From Acholoe squamosa (taxonomy: Eukaryota > Annelida > Polychaeta > Phyllodocida > Polynoidae), in contig OX439040.1 in the NCBI GenBank assembly GCA_949317995.1, positions 28,808,030 through 28,872,029 on the forward strand: a DNA stretch of 64,000 nucleotides, written 5' to 3'. The notes beneath the pieces are model-generated. The model searched no databases. It was not told the origin of the DNA and saw only the letters and a list, made by a program, of their open reading frames with translations. The position numbers and the translations under genes are program-made. Numbering within the stretch: position 1 is the stretch's first letter; each line of letters starts with the position of its first letter. Positions 10,901 to 22,789 of the stretch are shown here, one piece after another.

Positions 10901-11810
10901 TACATACCAGGCCTCAGCGCTGAGGCCACCAGAAATTTGCATACGGGGCAGGCATGCCCCCACCGCATACATCCAATAAGATAAGGCCTAGCCTTTTAAG
11001 GGCAAGACATACCTACATGGGAGACCTGCAACTGAGGGTTAGCTTCCCTCACGACCAGGTTTATAAGCCTTGACCCACCCCAATCTTATCCATTCTCAAT
11101 AATACACCATATCCAACCACTTCCTGTTTTTCTGAGAGCAAGTGCCTGATTGAAGTTAACCATGGCGAACAGGGCATGCAGCCAGCCCAGGTAGGCCTGT
11201 CTTAAGTGTCCACTCTAGTACATAGACCATCAGTCGTTCTTGCATTTGGTAATGGCAAAGTTTATTGTCATACTGCCCAGACTCCTCAATAAACCAATGG
11301 TAGTGTGAGCTCAGAGTATCTAGAAAAAGTTGAATGATCTTCACTCTTCACTGTCCAATGTTGTGCCTGCTAATCTTCCATTGTGTGTGGACCCAATCAC
11401 CCACCTCCTTTAGGTTGGTTTATCAAGAGATAAACTCATTATTATGGAACACCAATATTTGATTTCCAATTAGCAAGTGATGATCTAGGTTAAGAAACCA
11501 AATTGTTAAGCACAAGTTAGTGCTCCAAAACCGACTCCTAAGACGTGCTGAGAATTGAATCTCCTAAGACAGGCAGAGAACTGCACAAATTAGTGCTCCA
11601 AGCCGACTCCTAAGACCTGTAGAGAATTGACTCCAGGCAGAAAACTGGCAATCCAACCTGGTGACCGCAAGGCACCAAAAGTTTTCATCAACAAGGTATT
11701 TTGGAATCCACCCGTGGACCATACATATATGAGTATCTATCTCCGCCTTTCCAGCCCTAGCACTTATCCATTGTTAGCTAAAAGCTAAAACCTTTTATTC
11801 CTTTATTCAT

Positions 11811-11843
11811 GTATTTATTTATTTATTTATTTATTTATTTACT
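11811..11843. repeat. (TTTA)n microsatellite
   Basis: About eight copies of TTTA within the LARD interior. Confidence 0.85.
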
Positions 11844-12002
11844 TATTTTCTCTTTAAAACCCCACCCTCCCCCCACTCCACCTAACCTGAGGTCAGTTAT
11901 CATCTTAAGTAACCACAAATTCACTCACACCACACTTACAAATCCACTTTCCTCCTTCTCCCATAGATTATCCTTTTTGTCTATCGTGAAATATTTCAAG
12001 GC

Positions 12003-12481
12003 TTGTGTGGGGATAGATATTCTCCTTAATTCACACCCCAAGATCAGTCGACCCATACATCAACAATTTTTCCCCTCTTAGACAATATCCAATTTCTTAT
12101 CTACTTCCACATTTGTGTGGGGATGGACATTCTCCTTAATTCACACCCCAAGATCAGTCGACCCATACATCAACAATATTTCCCCTTTAGATGGTATCCA
12201 ATTTCTTATCTATTTCCACATTTGTGTGGGGATGGACATTTCATGATTACATCCCTTCCCTATAACCCCCTTTTTCTCAATTGTTTTCCTTTAACAACTT
12301 CAATCCACTCATCTTGGAAAATTTCCAAGCTTGTGTGGGGATGGATATTTACATGACTATAATTTTACCCCTTCATTCCCCCCCCCAAAGAAATTTAGGC
12401 CAAATCATCACAATATTTTTCCTTTTTGTCAATATCCAGTTCCTTGTTTTTTTTCTAACCATTTCCACATTTGTGTGGGGA
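12003..12481 (+). repeat. Internal tandem repeats each carrying TTGTGTGGGGA
   Basis: TTGTGTGGGGA occurs at 12003, 12113, 12222, 12331 and 12471, giving spacings of 110, 109, 109 and 140 bp. The first two units share about 100 bp of near-identical sequence; later units are more diverged. A sixth copy lies at 15092. The core resembles the purine tract just before the 3' LTR (AGTGTGGGGATA), so these may be duplicated polypurine tracts. Confidence 0.75.
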
Positions 12482-13170
12482 TGGATAGTTTTAAACGAAT
12501 AGTTGGGAATCAATGTGAGTAACCACTTTCCACTGAATGTCAGAGCAATGTCTTAAGAAGACAGCTTTCCCATGAGGTGCCAAAATGACCCTTTTTCTGC
12601 AATTTGACTCAGGCTGGAAACTCTTAAAAGTTGGCATGCCACATATCGACTAGCCTGCCGTTAGGTTAGTGTGAGCGCTAGAGTGTCGTAAAAAGATGAG
12701 ATGAAAAATGCTCCACCCTTTTCTGAAGTAAGCCAGGTAGATGACCTTTGCTTTTTCTGGGCACATTAACAGCACCACCTGATTATAGCCCCACCTTGCA
12801 CTAAGACATGCCTGGCCCCGGTTAACCACTTACTCACAGTCTGACCCCCTTATCAATTCATGATTAATACCCCATCCTATTATGAAAATGAACCAAATGC
12901 CACCCAATCCCCCAACCACTACCCCAACACACTCAACACCCCGTTTCACGGAGTACTAAGGAGATCACTGGGAATATTGAGTTGATGTACTGGGATCATC
13001 CTGAGTGATACATGTAATGTAACCAAAGTGTGACCCAAAGTTTTGATTGTGTCTACTTATTTTTGTGACTTCCTGTATTGCCTATAACAATGCCTGCTAA
13101 TCCTCAGACTCGTTCATATGACCGCTTTTTCCCAATGTATCCACTATCATCAAAATTAAGTGATTGTAGA

Positions 13171-13570
13171 GACAGACCTTACTTAGAGAAGCAGATGTGA
13201 AGATAATCGCAGTACCTGACTACCATTCAACTACGTTTAAGGGCTCCATCTTCCCATCTTCACCAGGGCACATCACAACAGCAACGTGGCTTGCCACCAC
13301 AAACCCTGTCGCCGAATGGAGCTGCAGAAACCAGCTGAGCGCAAGCCACCGGAAGTCTATTTTTTTGTTAGACAAACCTTACTCAAAGATGCAGACATGA
13401 AGCAGACAGCAACAGCTGACCCCGTTTCAATCACGTTTAAGGGCTCCATCTTCCCATCTTCATCAGGGCACATCACAACAGCGACGTGGCTTGCCACCAC
13501 AAACCCTATCGCCGAATGGAGCTGCAGAAACCAGTCCACTGCAAGGACTGAAAGTCTAATCTTTATTGTA
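13171..13570 (+). repeat. Two tandem 200-bp units in the LARD interior
   Basis: Unit 1 (13171-13370) and unit 2 (13371-13570) share blocks such as TTTAAGGGCTCCATCTTCCC and GCCGAATGGAGCTGCAGAAA at a 200-bp offset. No coding capacity is evident. Confidence 0.8.
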
Positions 13571-15741
13571 CAGGCTTTTCTTCTACAATAGCAGAATATT
13601 TTTAAAATCCTTAACCTTCTGAACTGTATTGTAACCAGTATTTCCCATAATTAAGGAATTTTCAACTTAGATCAAAAATGCATGCATATTTTTAGTTTTT
13701 GATCTGTTTACTGTACTATTTCTGGTTTGCCTGCCTCAAAGAAGACACTCCAGGAATATATTAGTTTAGTTTAGAAAATAGAAAGTGGAATTTTGATCAC
13801 ATTGATGTAACAAGCCGATTCCCCTCAGTGTTTAATCAAATTATTTTTGTGCATCAAAGAGCTCAATATACATGATACCTTTTGACCTTGACCCTTTCGG
13901 CCCCTGTACTTCATATATTTAGTACTACGTATTATGTCTGTGCAGTATAGGAGTTGAATAGACGGTTCCAAATAGCAATATGTTAATGTGTGTTGTGTAC
14001 GCATGCAGATGTGCACATATATTGTGCATATGCTGAGGTCGGTATGCGTATAGATCCACATATTTAAATAACCTTTCCGTGCATTATTACACAAAACATC
14101 AGGTGCATTAGTGCTCTCTCATTTTAATCATACTTTGCTTGATTGTCCAGTCCTATTAATTTTCACTGAAGTTATTGGCAGGAAACCTTTGGCATACCAC
14201 ATTGTATATGAAACCCTCCTTCTAGTCCTAGCCATATAACCAATCATTGGTAAAGAAAAGCAAAAGTTTTAAATAAGAGTGTAATTCACCTCTACTGAAA
14301 AGGGCAAATACCTCAATGATCACGCCCAAACTACATGTTTTTGATTCCTATAGCCATGTTCAACCACAAAGTGCTTTCCAACTTGACTTCTCATTATTCA
14401 AAATTAATACAACCAAAGATACTTTTTCAACTCTTGAAAAATAGCATAAGTTGCGAGATCACTATCGCTGAAAGGCTTAACAGATTAAGTCATTCATGAC
14501 CCCCTTTCACCCCCCCCTAACAGACACAGGGCTGTGATTGGTAAGAGTTTTGCTCCATGACTAAGGCATATAATGGCAACAAGCCAATACCATGTCAACA
14601 CAAATCAGACACACTGCACATACTCCCTGAAGGAAGGGAACCTGGATGCACATTGCAGCTAGTTCACCTTTTTCTAAACGGCAGTATTGTGTACCAAAGA
14701 TTGCAGCCAAGCAGCAACAAAACAGTCTGAGTGACATAAATTAGAAAGCCAAGGCACTGCAGTGTTCTAACAGACTTTCTCCAGCACTCACAAACCAAAT
14801 ACACGGAAGTATGCCCACACATCACCAGAGCCCCCATGCAGACCTTGTCTGTCCCAAATCCACCCCTCCCCCCAACAACTTCCCTGTTGGCCCCATGCCC
14901 CCACGTATAGTGATTTCTCGAATCTTAAACAAACCTTGATAATACTCATAGCAATGAAAAACAAAATTTTTGTTGGTTTAAATGCGCATGGTTGTTGAAC
15001 AGGTAGTGATGGAATATTGGAAGTCTGGCATCAAACACTCCCTCTCCTTACAGGGTATGCATGCACCTGTCACTCATACGGAGCTGAGTGCTTGTGTGGG
15101 GATATCCTCACTCACTTCCATAATTATAACAGAAATTACTCAACTTCTCAGGCCTGGCTCAGACATTAGATTTAAACATACAAAAGAAATGTTTCAGGTA
15201 TCCACTGAGCTAGGGTTGGGAGTGTGTTAGTCGTTATCCTGTACTTGTACTTTTTTTCTTGAGCCCTCTCTCTATGACAGGACTCTGGAAAAATCCCTCA
15301 TATAGCATCAAGGCAGGCTTGAAACCTACCCTCTAGGCTGTTTCTTAAATGTCATACCCTTTTCAAACCCACCATGTGTTGTATTTATGGGTTTTAGTCA
15401 ATTTAGTCGACATATAATTTGCATGTTTAAACAAGCTAGTGTTCAGTGTGTCTCCTTGATCAGCCCCAAGTCAAGCCACCTTTCGCAAATATTTCAATAC
15501 AAACCAGTTAAAGGTATAATTTAATCCCTTGATTAGGTCACTACTCCTTAAAAGTAAAAGTTTCTTTCATTTCACCCTCAATTTACTCATAACCTTTAAG
15601 GACCTATTACAATGAGAATCCTGTGGCAATTGCCTTTATACTGATCAAGATTGCACAAATACATCCTTTTCTGTAAACATGAATTTAGTAAACCCTGAAT
15701 CCTTACTCCTGTAAACCTATATTTTCCCTGCACTCATAGCG

Positions 15742-15765
15742 GAGATGAGTGGGAGTGTGGGGATA
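15742..15765 (+). promoter_or_regulatory. Polypurine tract before the 3' LTR
   Basis: A purine-rich run (GAGATGAGTGGGAGTGTGGGGA, interrupted by T) ends two bases before the LTR start at 15766. Such a tract primes plus-strand DNA synthesis in LTR elements. Confidence 0.65.
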
Positions 15766-16358
15766 TGTCAATGGACGATTCTGGGTATTACAATTATTCG
15801 ATACATATTTACTTTTTCACCGCTAGGCTTATCCACAGACCTGCCTACAAGCCTACTCAAACCAAGACCTTGGATCTGGCTCTACCTTCCCTGGCCAGTG
15901 ACCTCAGATTCACCTCAGGATCCTGGCTAGGGGTCATGACCTCGACCCCCACTAACCCTAGGTACAGGGTGGGAGTGTGCTCACACCCACCTCCATTCCT
16001 AGCCAATCAGGGGCCGAGCTGCTCCTCCCACAGGAGCTGATGCAATGCAGGCAGGGTCTTGCCTGTCCCTGAGCATGACGTCATGCTTCCCTTAAGGATG
16101 ACGTCATGCCTACCCCAAGCTGCTCCTATATATATGAATACAGGACTGGCTTGGGACATGTTAGTCTGCTCCCAGACCTAGAGGCTACATCACCCTATAC
16201 TAAGGCATAGGCTTGGCTGGATAAGCTTGGTGAGTGATCATGCTGTACCATCTTACATGGTCACTCTGTACCACCAATCTTACAATAAAGCTGGATCAAC
16301 TGAAGAGCTCCAAGTTCCTCTTTTTCCTTTGTAAAGGACATTTAACGCTCCTTTGACA
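15766..16358 (+). repeat. 3' LTR of the LARD-like element
   Basis: 593 bp, apparently identical to 7334-7926, followed directly by the CATG target duplication. Zero visible divergence implies a very recent insertion. Confidence 0.93.
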
Positions 16359-16425
16359 CATGCTATTATAATAAATTTTATTCTCCCAGCCTGCCTCATT
16401 TCAACTCTATTGGGGTTTTCATAAG
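16359..16425 (+). other. Resumption of Ngaro 3' flank after the LTR element
   Basis: After the CATG duplication the interrupted sequence continues and includes AATAAA at 16370-16375, a possible polyadenylation signal for the Ngaro transcript. No match to the Ngaro 5' sequence (a split direct repeat) was seen here, so the 3' end of that element is undefined. Confidence 0.4.
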
Positions 16426-16429
16426 GGGG

Positions 16430-16555
16430 TTGAGGTAATGGGGGGGGTCAAAATAATTTCACCTGTTTTCAGTGGAAAAACTTACGCATTTACTATCAAA
16501 AGGGCACGTTTGCGCGCGATATTCGTCACTAAGTTGTTAGATAATGATCACTCCC
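16430..16555. mobile_element. 5'-truncated Harbinger-like MITE (GGGAGTG family)
   Basis: The interior block AAATAATTTCACCTGTTTTCA and the right end TGATCACTCCC, followed by TTA, match the intact family members at 18545, 29109, 34418 and 51138. The left terminus is missing or replaced. Confidence 0.65.
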
Positions 16556-16669
16556 TTAGAAGCACCAAATTTTTTTAGACCCCCATCAGCCTGATCCAGT
16601 CCCAGCCTGCAGATCAGGAGGGGTCTGATTTTTTTATGTCCCCCTCCTGTTAACTCTTGAATCGATTCT

Positions 16670-17310
16670 CGGCGGATGTTCGGGTTAGGTGGGGAGTGTC
16701 GGGTGGATGTCCGGGCCAGGCCGAGAGTGTTGGGTGGATGTTCGGGTTAGGCGGGGAGTGTTGGGTGATTGTTTGGGTTAGGCGGAGAGTGTTGGGTCAT
16801 ACATGCCAACACTCCCGGATTGGCCGGGAGACTCCCGGATTTTGACAATTTTTTATGGTTTCTCCCGGATTGAAGTTCTCCCCTTAAATCTCCCGGATTT
16901 TCACACTTCTCCCGGATTTTGACAGGTTTATGCACTTCAAACATATAAAATCTCCCAGATTTTGATATGCCTTGGGATTTTCAGGCTGAGAAAAGCATTC
17001 AAAGGATACCAAAAATTGTGAAAATGCTTGATAAACTCTGTATAGCCTATAGGGCATTTGGGAAATACCCGGGGTCTCCCGGTTTTTTCCCCTGAAATGT
17101 TGGCATGTATGTTGGGTGGATGTTCGGGTTAGGCGGGGAGTGTTGGGTGGATGTTCGGGTTAGGCGGAGAGTGTTGGGTGGATGTTCGGGTTAGGCGGGG
17201 AGTGTTGGGTGGATGTTCGGGTTAGGCGGGGAGTGTTGGGTGGATGTTCGGGTTAGGCGGGGAGTGTTGGGTGGATGTTCGGGTTAGGCGGGGAGTGTTA
17301 GGTGTATTGT
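16670..17310. repeat. 32-bp minisatellite interrupted by a TIR element
   Basis: Tandem units built on GGTGGATGTTCGGGTTAGGC plus GGGGAGTGTTGG, about four to the left of the insertion at 16798-17111 and about six to the right. G-rich on the + strand. Confidence 0.9.
16798..17111. mobile_element. TIR element inserted in the minisatellite
   Basis: 314 bp with perfect 14-bp terminal inverted repeats CATACATGCCAACA / TGTTGGCATGTATG. It is flanked by TTGGGT on both sides (16792-16797, 17112-17117), a possible 6-bp target duplication; because the target is itself repetitive, this is not conclusive. The interior repeats CTCCCGGATT several times and has no ORF. Confidence 0.8.
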
Positions 17311-17610
17311 GGTTGGTCGTTTAATGGCGGGGATGGCGTTCCATACCTATTTGCTTACTGCACAAATTGTGAAGGGAATGAAGAGAGGTGATTGGAGGAG
17401 GGATGCAATTTGTCCCAGTTTAATTGTCATACGGTTGGTTGTTTAATGGCGGGGATGGCGTTCCATAAGAGATGATTGGAGGAGGGATGCAATTTGTCCC
17501 AGTTTAATCGTCATATGGTTGGTTGTTTAATGGCGGGGATGGCGTTCCATAGTAGGGGTGCAATGATAGTCTCTGGTTTAATGGCGGGGATGGCGTTCCA
17601 TAGCTTCCTG
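17311..17610. repeat. Tandem repeats containing TTTAATGGCGGGGATGGCG
   Basis: TTTAATGGCGGGGATGGCG followed by TTCCATA occurs four times (near 17320, 17445, 17525, 17577). Intervening blocks such as GGAGGAGGGATGCAATTTGT occur twice. Confidence 0.85.
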
Positions 17611-18057
17611 TGTTCGGCCCCACGCGCTATTTCCTGTTCCGGTAGTGGGGCCGGAAAAGGAAAGGGGGTAGTGAGTAAGAGCGTGTGAAGGGTGTCCCTG
17701 GTGTGTGCATGAGGAACTAATTTAGTCCCTACTCTCCTTTGTCCACCCAGAAATCCAATATATTTTTACCAAATCAAGCCTGTTTTGGTCATTTTGGACC
17801 AAAATATGACAACACTAGGCCACAAGTTGTATGTTTGTGCTGTTGGAAAAAAAAGTTTCTAGTCCCCACTCTCCTTTGTCCACACTAAAGCACATGGCTG
17901 TTATGTTGTGTATAACGAAGTGGTCATTATATGTACAAGAGGGGAGGTGGTGGGTTTCCATTGATGTGGGAAAACTACCTAACAGCATTCAGATTCTTTT
18001 ACTGCCCCTCACTTAGAACTGATTTTGCAAATCGAGCCCCCCCCCAAATTAGGTTAT

Positions 18058-18221
18058 AGGCGACCGCAGACGGGCCAGATTCGATCGGTAACCAGGGAGT
18101 ACCGACCCGATCTGATCGGGAAGATCAAACTTGTTTGATATTGACCAACTGGATCGGACGTCCACGCAGACGTTTCCGATCGTCAGGATGTCGACCCAGT
18201 CGGGCCCGTCTGCGGTCACCT
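18058..18221. mobile_element. MITE of the ACCGCAGACGG family, copy 1
   Basis: 164 bp with terminal inverted repeats around GACCGCAGACGGGCC. It is flanked by TAT on both sides (18055-18057, 18222-18224). The interior is rich in GATCGG motifs. A 3-bp duplication suggests a PIF/Harbinger relationship. Confidence 0.75.
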
Positions 18222-18412
18222 TATGGGTTGGACCAGTCTACAGTTGTTTTTATTGTGACTGCCCTGCGCAAGTGGGAGGGGGGGGACTTTTGCCTACAAA
18301 AGCTATGACATGTGAGGAGCACAGAATACCATATATGACTTTTAGTTTACTACTAAAAGAGGGCTAGCATGGCGATTTTCAAAGCCCCCTTTAAAATGTC
18401 GTTCTACTGTTA

Positions 18413-18851
18413 AGCTGACCGCAGACGGGCCCGACTGGATCGGCCGATCGGGAAGTCGGGAAGGTCTGCGGAGGACGTCTGATCCAGTCTGTCAATATCA
18501 AACATGTTCGATGTCCCCCGATCCGATCGGCTACCCTTCCCTAAGGGAGTGGTCATTATTTATCAACAGGAGGGGGTGGTGGGTTTTCTATTTTTTACGC
18601 CCCCTCGACGGTGGTCAAAATTTTTTGCGCCCCCCCCTCGCCGGAGGTGCACGGAGAATTTTCGCGTCCTCTTTGATCTATAGTAGCGCGCAGGCTTTTT
18701 TTGCTAAAAAGAGGGTAAATTTTTTTTAGCCCCCCCCCAAGAGGAGGGGTCAGAATTTGTTACGCCCCCCCTCAAACCCACCACCCCCCCTGTTGATAAA
18801 TAATGACCACTCCCTAACTACCGACCGAATCGGCCCTGTCTGCGGTCGCCT
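18413..18851. mobile_element. MITE of the ACCGCAGACGG family, copy 2, interrupted
   Basis: Same termini as copy 1, flanked by TTA on both sides (18410-18412, 18852-18854). It is split by the GGGAGTG-family MITE at 18545-18814. Confidence 0.75.
18545..18814. mobile_element. GGGAGTG-family Harbinger-like MITE nested in copy 2
   Basis: 270 bp. The TIR of about 30 bp starts GGGAGTGGTCATTATTTATC. TAA occurs on both sides (18542-18544, 18815-18817). A 3-bp TWA duplication and GG-starting TIRs are typical of PIF/Harbinger. Confidence 0.85.
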
Positions 18852-19344
18852 TTACCGGGTACTAGCGGGTACCGTATACAAAAACAAGGGTACCGGCACC
18901 GGTACCGGTACCTGCATCAATTACGCGTTTCTGCATGCGTGCCAATGATGTTCATGTTAGCAAATCCTGAAGCTGTGGTTTGGGTTTGCCAACAGGCAGT
19001 ACATCCACTTTGGGATTTTGCCCCACTGAAAGGGTTCTTTTCCAAATGCCCCCCCCCCCCTCCCCACTGGCAATAAATGACTCAGCCCTTTATATTGTTG
19101 TAATATGTTTGTCAGCTTGCACTGCCATCTGTTGTCTACATAGAAATACTGTATGTTGCGCCATCTAGAGGATGGGAAATTAGACTGACACAAGCCTGTC
19201 CTGAGTATGAGAGTTGCAGCAGGTTGCCAGCTAAGGGTTAGCTTCTCTCCCTGTACTGTTATAGAGCGTGCCCACTGCATGTGTATTCATCCCTGCCGTG
19301 GCCATCTTGGAAGTACTACAATGTAAACAATACAGGATGTGCAG

Positions 19345-19960
19345 TGTCAGTGCCAATCTCGCACAGCAAAACTTTACTTTTCCCCATAAGGTTTCCAGCA
19401 CTTTTTCTCCATCAACTTTAGCGATGAGGGTCTCTTTTGATAGCTATGGTGTACTTCTATCCATGGCTAAGATGTTTTTTTTTTATTTTGTCCAGTAATT
19501 AGAGAGAAAATTGGTATTTTGTACAGGGTAATATTGAGCCACAGTGGCCACGGCTACTGCCGATCTCGCACAGCAAAACCTTTCACTTCCACAAAATCTT
19601 TTTACCACTTATACTTAATCAATTTTGATAAATTAGGTATGGTTAAAACCGCATGGTCTATATCAAAATTCGGTGAAGAGTATTTGTAGTTTGATGTGTA
19701 AGGTCCAGAGAAAATAAAGATTTATTGGAGGGTAATGCTTCGTTATAGTAGCCATTGCCACTCCATTGTCAACCCCTGAGTGCAGCTCAGGCACAGGGCA
19801 ATTTCCAGTTCTACTTAGGTTTTCCATCCCTTATATTTGGCCAATAGTAATAAATAAGCTATAGTTGGATGCACATGGTCAATATCCATCTATGGTGAAG
19901 AGGATTTGTTTTTGTGCCAGGTAGATACTGAAAAAAGAGCAATTTTATAGAGAGTAACGA
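19345..19960. repeat. Three degenerate ~200-bp tandem repeats
   Basis: Blocks such as TCTCGCACAGCAAAAC, AGGTTTTCC/AGGTTTCC and GGTGAAGAG recur about every 200 bp across three diverged units. No coding capacity is seen. Confidence 0.5.
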
Positions 19961-20159
19961 ATCATAACAGTGCATTCTCTACGGGAGCGTGGGTAGGGTT
20001 TCCAGGGGAGTACCTCCAACACTACTCTGCAGCAAGGAATTACATCACATGGGCGCGGACTATATTACCAAAGAGGCATAATCTAGTATAAGAGATCCCA
20101 CTCCGCCGTATTGGGTGACGAGAGATTGAGCTCCTGAACGGCGTTAATCATAGGAGATG

Positions 20160-20862
20160 GGGCCAGCTTGCACCAGGGTGTAAACGCGAGGGCTCCCATA
20201 GAGCGCAATGTTAAACATCGCAACTTGATCGGCAATTTTGAAATGGAAATCTTGGGAATTGAAAATTAATTCTGGTATCTGTAGATAGCTATTGACATGA
20301 ACTAAATCAGTATCGAGATCATTTAAAAGAAAAATGAGATGTGCAGCGATCAGCATTCCCGAAATGAAGGACACTTTTGACAATTTGACCCCTCTGTGCT
20401 AGGCCTTTCCTCTCACGAAGCACAGAGTGCTCAGATTCGTAACTTCACTTTCCACTGTCAGTGTGGTTAAACTGAGCCAATAAATAAAAATCTAAGTACA
20501 TACAATTTATATTTAGGTCATTCTCTGTCATATACTATGATATGGAAGTTTTGGAAGGAATACAAATAATTATTTTGATAGGGTGAACATGGGTTATTTT
20601 CATGTGTTTCGTTAGAAAATGCCCAAAATTGACAAGTTGCGTGGGCTATCCAAGGCTCCCCCGACAAGACAGTTCACATAAATAATATCTAAACCTAAGA
20701 ATAAACATCTTTGAGTCCTGCCCTTTCACCCAGTGGTCGAATTATTTCATTATTCCAAGGATTAATATTTTTAAATAGGTTTGGAAAATGTGTTGTTTAA
20801 CATTGCGCTCTATGGGAGGCCCCAGCATCTACACCCTGGCTGCACACTGGGACCCTGGGCGC
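20160..20862. repeat. Inverted repeat pair around 600 bp of unassigned DNA
   Basis: About 60 bp at 20160-20225 is the inverted complement of 20800-20862; both share CATTGCGCTCTATGGGAG in opposite orientation. The enclosed sequence is unassigned. Confidence 0.6.
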
Positions 20863-21839
20863 GCCGAGAACCCCGTCACACGTTAAACCTATGGGAGGCA
20901 GCGGGAGTACTCTGTCTTACTAACCCCAACATTCATCCGTCTGTCTTTGATATTACTCTACTGTCACTCTCCGAGCACAGGCCGGTCAAACCGTGTTCGG
21001 CCCCACGAGGTCAGTCCCGCTTCCGGTGAGGCTTCCTGTTTACTTCTATATGTAAGGTCAGAGGGTGAACCTGCGTTTGCTGGTTCCCCCAATTTTCTAC
21101 CTGTGCATTGGCACCCCAGGTGGACAAAGGAGACTTGGGACAAGAGCTGGTTACTGAGGTGCCCCTCTTTGATCCTAGGCTCTTCACGGGTGGCAAAGGA
21201 GAGCTGGGAGCAGTGGGGCCGTTGTTCAGCTTTCAGTGGATCCAGGATACACAAGGAATAGTGGTTCCAGGATTCACAATGGACTGACCAATCAGAAGCC
21301 AGCACCTGCTTAGCAGATGCATCTGCTGCTGTCCAAGATGGTGGATGTTTTTGTTAGCCAATTCTTGTCCATTCAATGCACAAATCACTTGATTACTCGT
21401 GCTCTATGGAAAATTAGAGGTTGTTATTTGAGAAAATGAATGGGATATGACCAAACATAATAAAACATAAAGCTTCACCATTGGCATTGCATCTGGGCTT
21501 TGCCTCATACTATAGAGCCCCCTGTATCTTCCTTGGAGTTGGACTTAAAATTTTTTTCAGCTGCCCCCTACATGAGTTGAAGATGGATGAGGGGGGGGGT
21601 GATTATTTATTAACAATGGCAGGGGGGGTTGAGGTGGTCGAAAAATTTTCAACCCCTTTGAGAAAATACAGGTGGGGTGGGGTCTTTCAGCCCTGCTATT
21701 AATTGGAGAGGGTGTGTGTCTGCTCTTGATTTTCAGCTTCTCCATGGCAGGGGAGGGGGGCAAAAAGTTTTCTTGTGGTTCTGATATTTTTTTTCTAATA
21801 AAAAAAAAATGAAATTTTTCTGCCCAAAAGGATCTTCGT

Positions 21840-22357
21840 CTGTATCTAGGATCCACAAGGGTCTGCTTCTGTATCCAGGATCCACAATAGACTGCTTCTG
21901 TATCCAGGATCCTCAATAGACTCCTTCTGTATCCAGGATCCACAATATAGACTCCTTCTGTATCCAGGATCCACAATAGACTCCTTCTGTGGCCAGGATC
22001 CACAATAGACTCCTTCTGTATCCAGGATCCACAATAGACTCCTTCTGTATCCAGGATCCACAAGGGTCTGCTTCTGTATCCAGGATCCACAATAGACTGC
22101 TTCTGTATCCAGGATCCTCAATAGACTCCTTCTGTATCCAGGATCCACAATATAGACTCCTTCTGTATTCAGGATCTACAATAGACTCCTTCTGTGTCCA
22201 GGATCCACAATAGACTCCTTCTGTATCCAGGATCCACAATAGACTCCTTCTGTATCCAGGATCCACAATAGACTGCTTCTGTATCCAGGATCCACAATAG
22301 ACTGCTTCTGTATCCAGGATCCACAAGGAGTTTCTTCTGTATCCAGGATCCACACGG
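21840..22357 (-). repeat. 29-bp satellite array, left arm
   Basis: About 17-18 tandem units of CTGTATCCAGGATCCACAAT plus AGACTCCTT, each with a GGATCC palindrome. Because 29 is not a multiple of 3, all frames stay open and give a spurious 29-residue repeat peptide. Confidence 0.95.
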
Positions 22358-22789
22358 CACTCAGACCCAGGTCTTCGGGTGTGATGGGGGAGTCTGGATG
22401 GCAGGTGGCAGCACCTGCCTCCGGGTTCGTATCCGTTACACCAGGGGGCCTTCCACTCATCCGTCACACGTCATGTGACGGGTCTGAGTTTCGCTGGCTT
22501 TCCCTTATATAAGGGCAGTTCCTACAGAAGTTCTCCAGTAGTGGTCCTACCACTGCTCAGCACACTGTTACCTACGGGTAACTGAATGCCATCCGGCATG
22601 TAGTCTCTATAGGCTGTGATCGTATGTAACTAAGATCAGAATAAACATTCGGTTGCCTACCCGGAAACTTCTTCTCTTTTCGTTATGATTTAACATATAT
22701 CCAAAAAGACCAACCACTACATAAATTTATTTTGTTGACTGGGTCAGTTATGTTATAGATGGATAGAAATCAGGAATATGTTTTTTTCT
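22358..22789 (+). other. Core between the arrays, LTR- or promoter-like
   Basis: Contains a TATA-like CTTATATAAGG near 22505 and AATAAA near 22641, about 130 bp apart. A segment from TGTGACGG (22473) to AACA (22694) could be a solo LTR, but no target duplication was found. Confidence 0.35.

Larger units (their letters stand above)
7943..15741. other. Non-coding interior of the LARD-like element
   Basis: About 7.8 kb, AT-rich and pyrimidine-rich on the + strand, with no frame resembling retroelement proteins. The longest start-proximal frame (7921-8340, 139 residues, Ser/Pro/Thr-rich) begins in the end of the LTR and has no recognisable domain. Degenerate copies of a motif built around TAGAATATACCCCA, and of TAAACCACTACTGTGGATA, recur near 8480, 8570, 8825 and 9610. 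Other internal repeats are listed separately. The rest shows nothing I can assign. Confidence 0.6.
7334..16358. mobile_element. Young non-autonomous LTR retrotransposon (LARD-like), 9.0 kb
   Basis: Two 593-bp direct repeats, starting TGTCAA and ending TTGACA, flank 7.8 kb of DNA. The 4 bp CATG occurs immediately before the first repeat (7330-7333) and immediately after the second (16359-16362), which is a target-site duplication. A TGG-containing primer binding site follows the 5' LTR and a purine-rich tract precedes the 3' LTR. The interior has no ORF resembling gag, protease, RT or integrase, so it must depend on proteins from another element. The family is unassigned; a 4-bp TSD is compatible with some Gypsy-related elements. 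Strand is given as undefined because it has no genes, but the PBS/PPT order implies + orientation. Confidence 0.92.
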
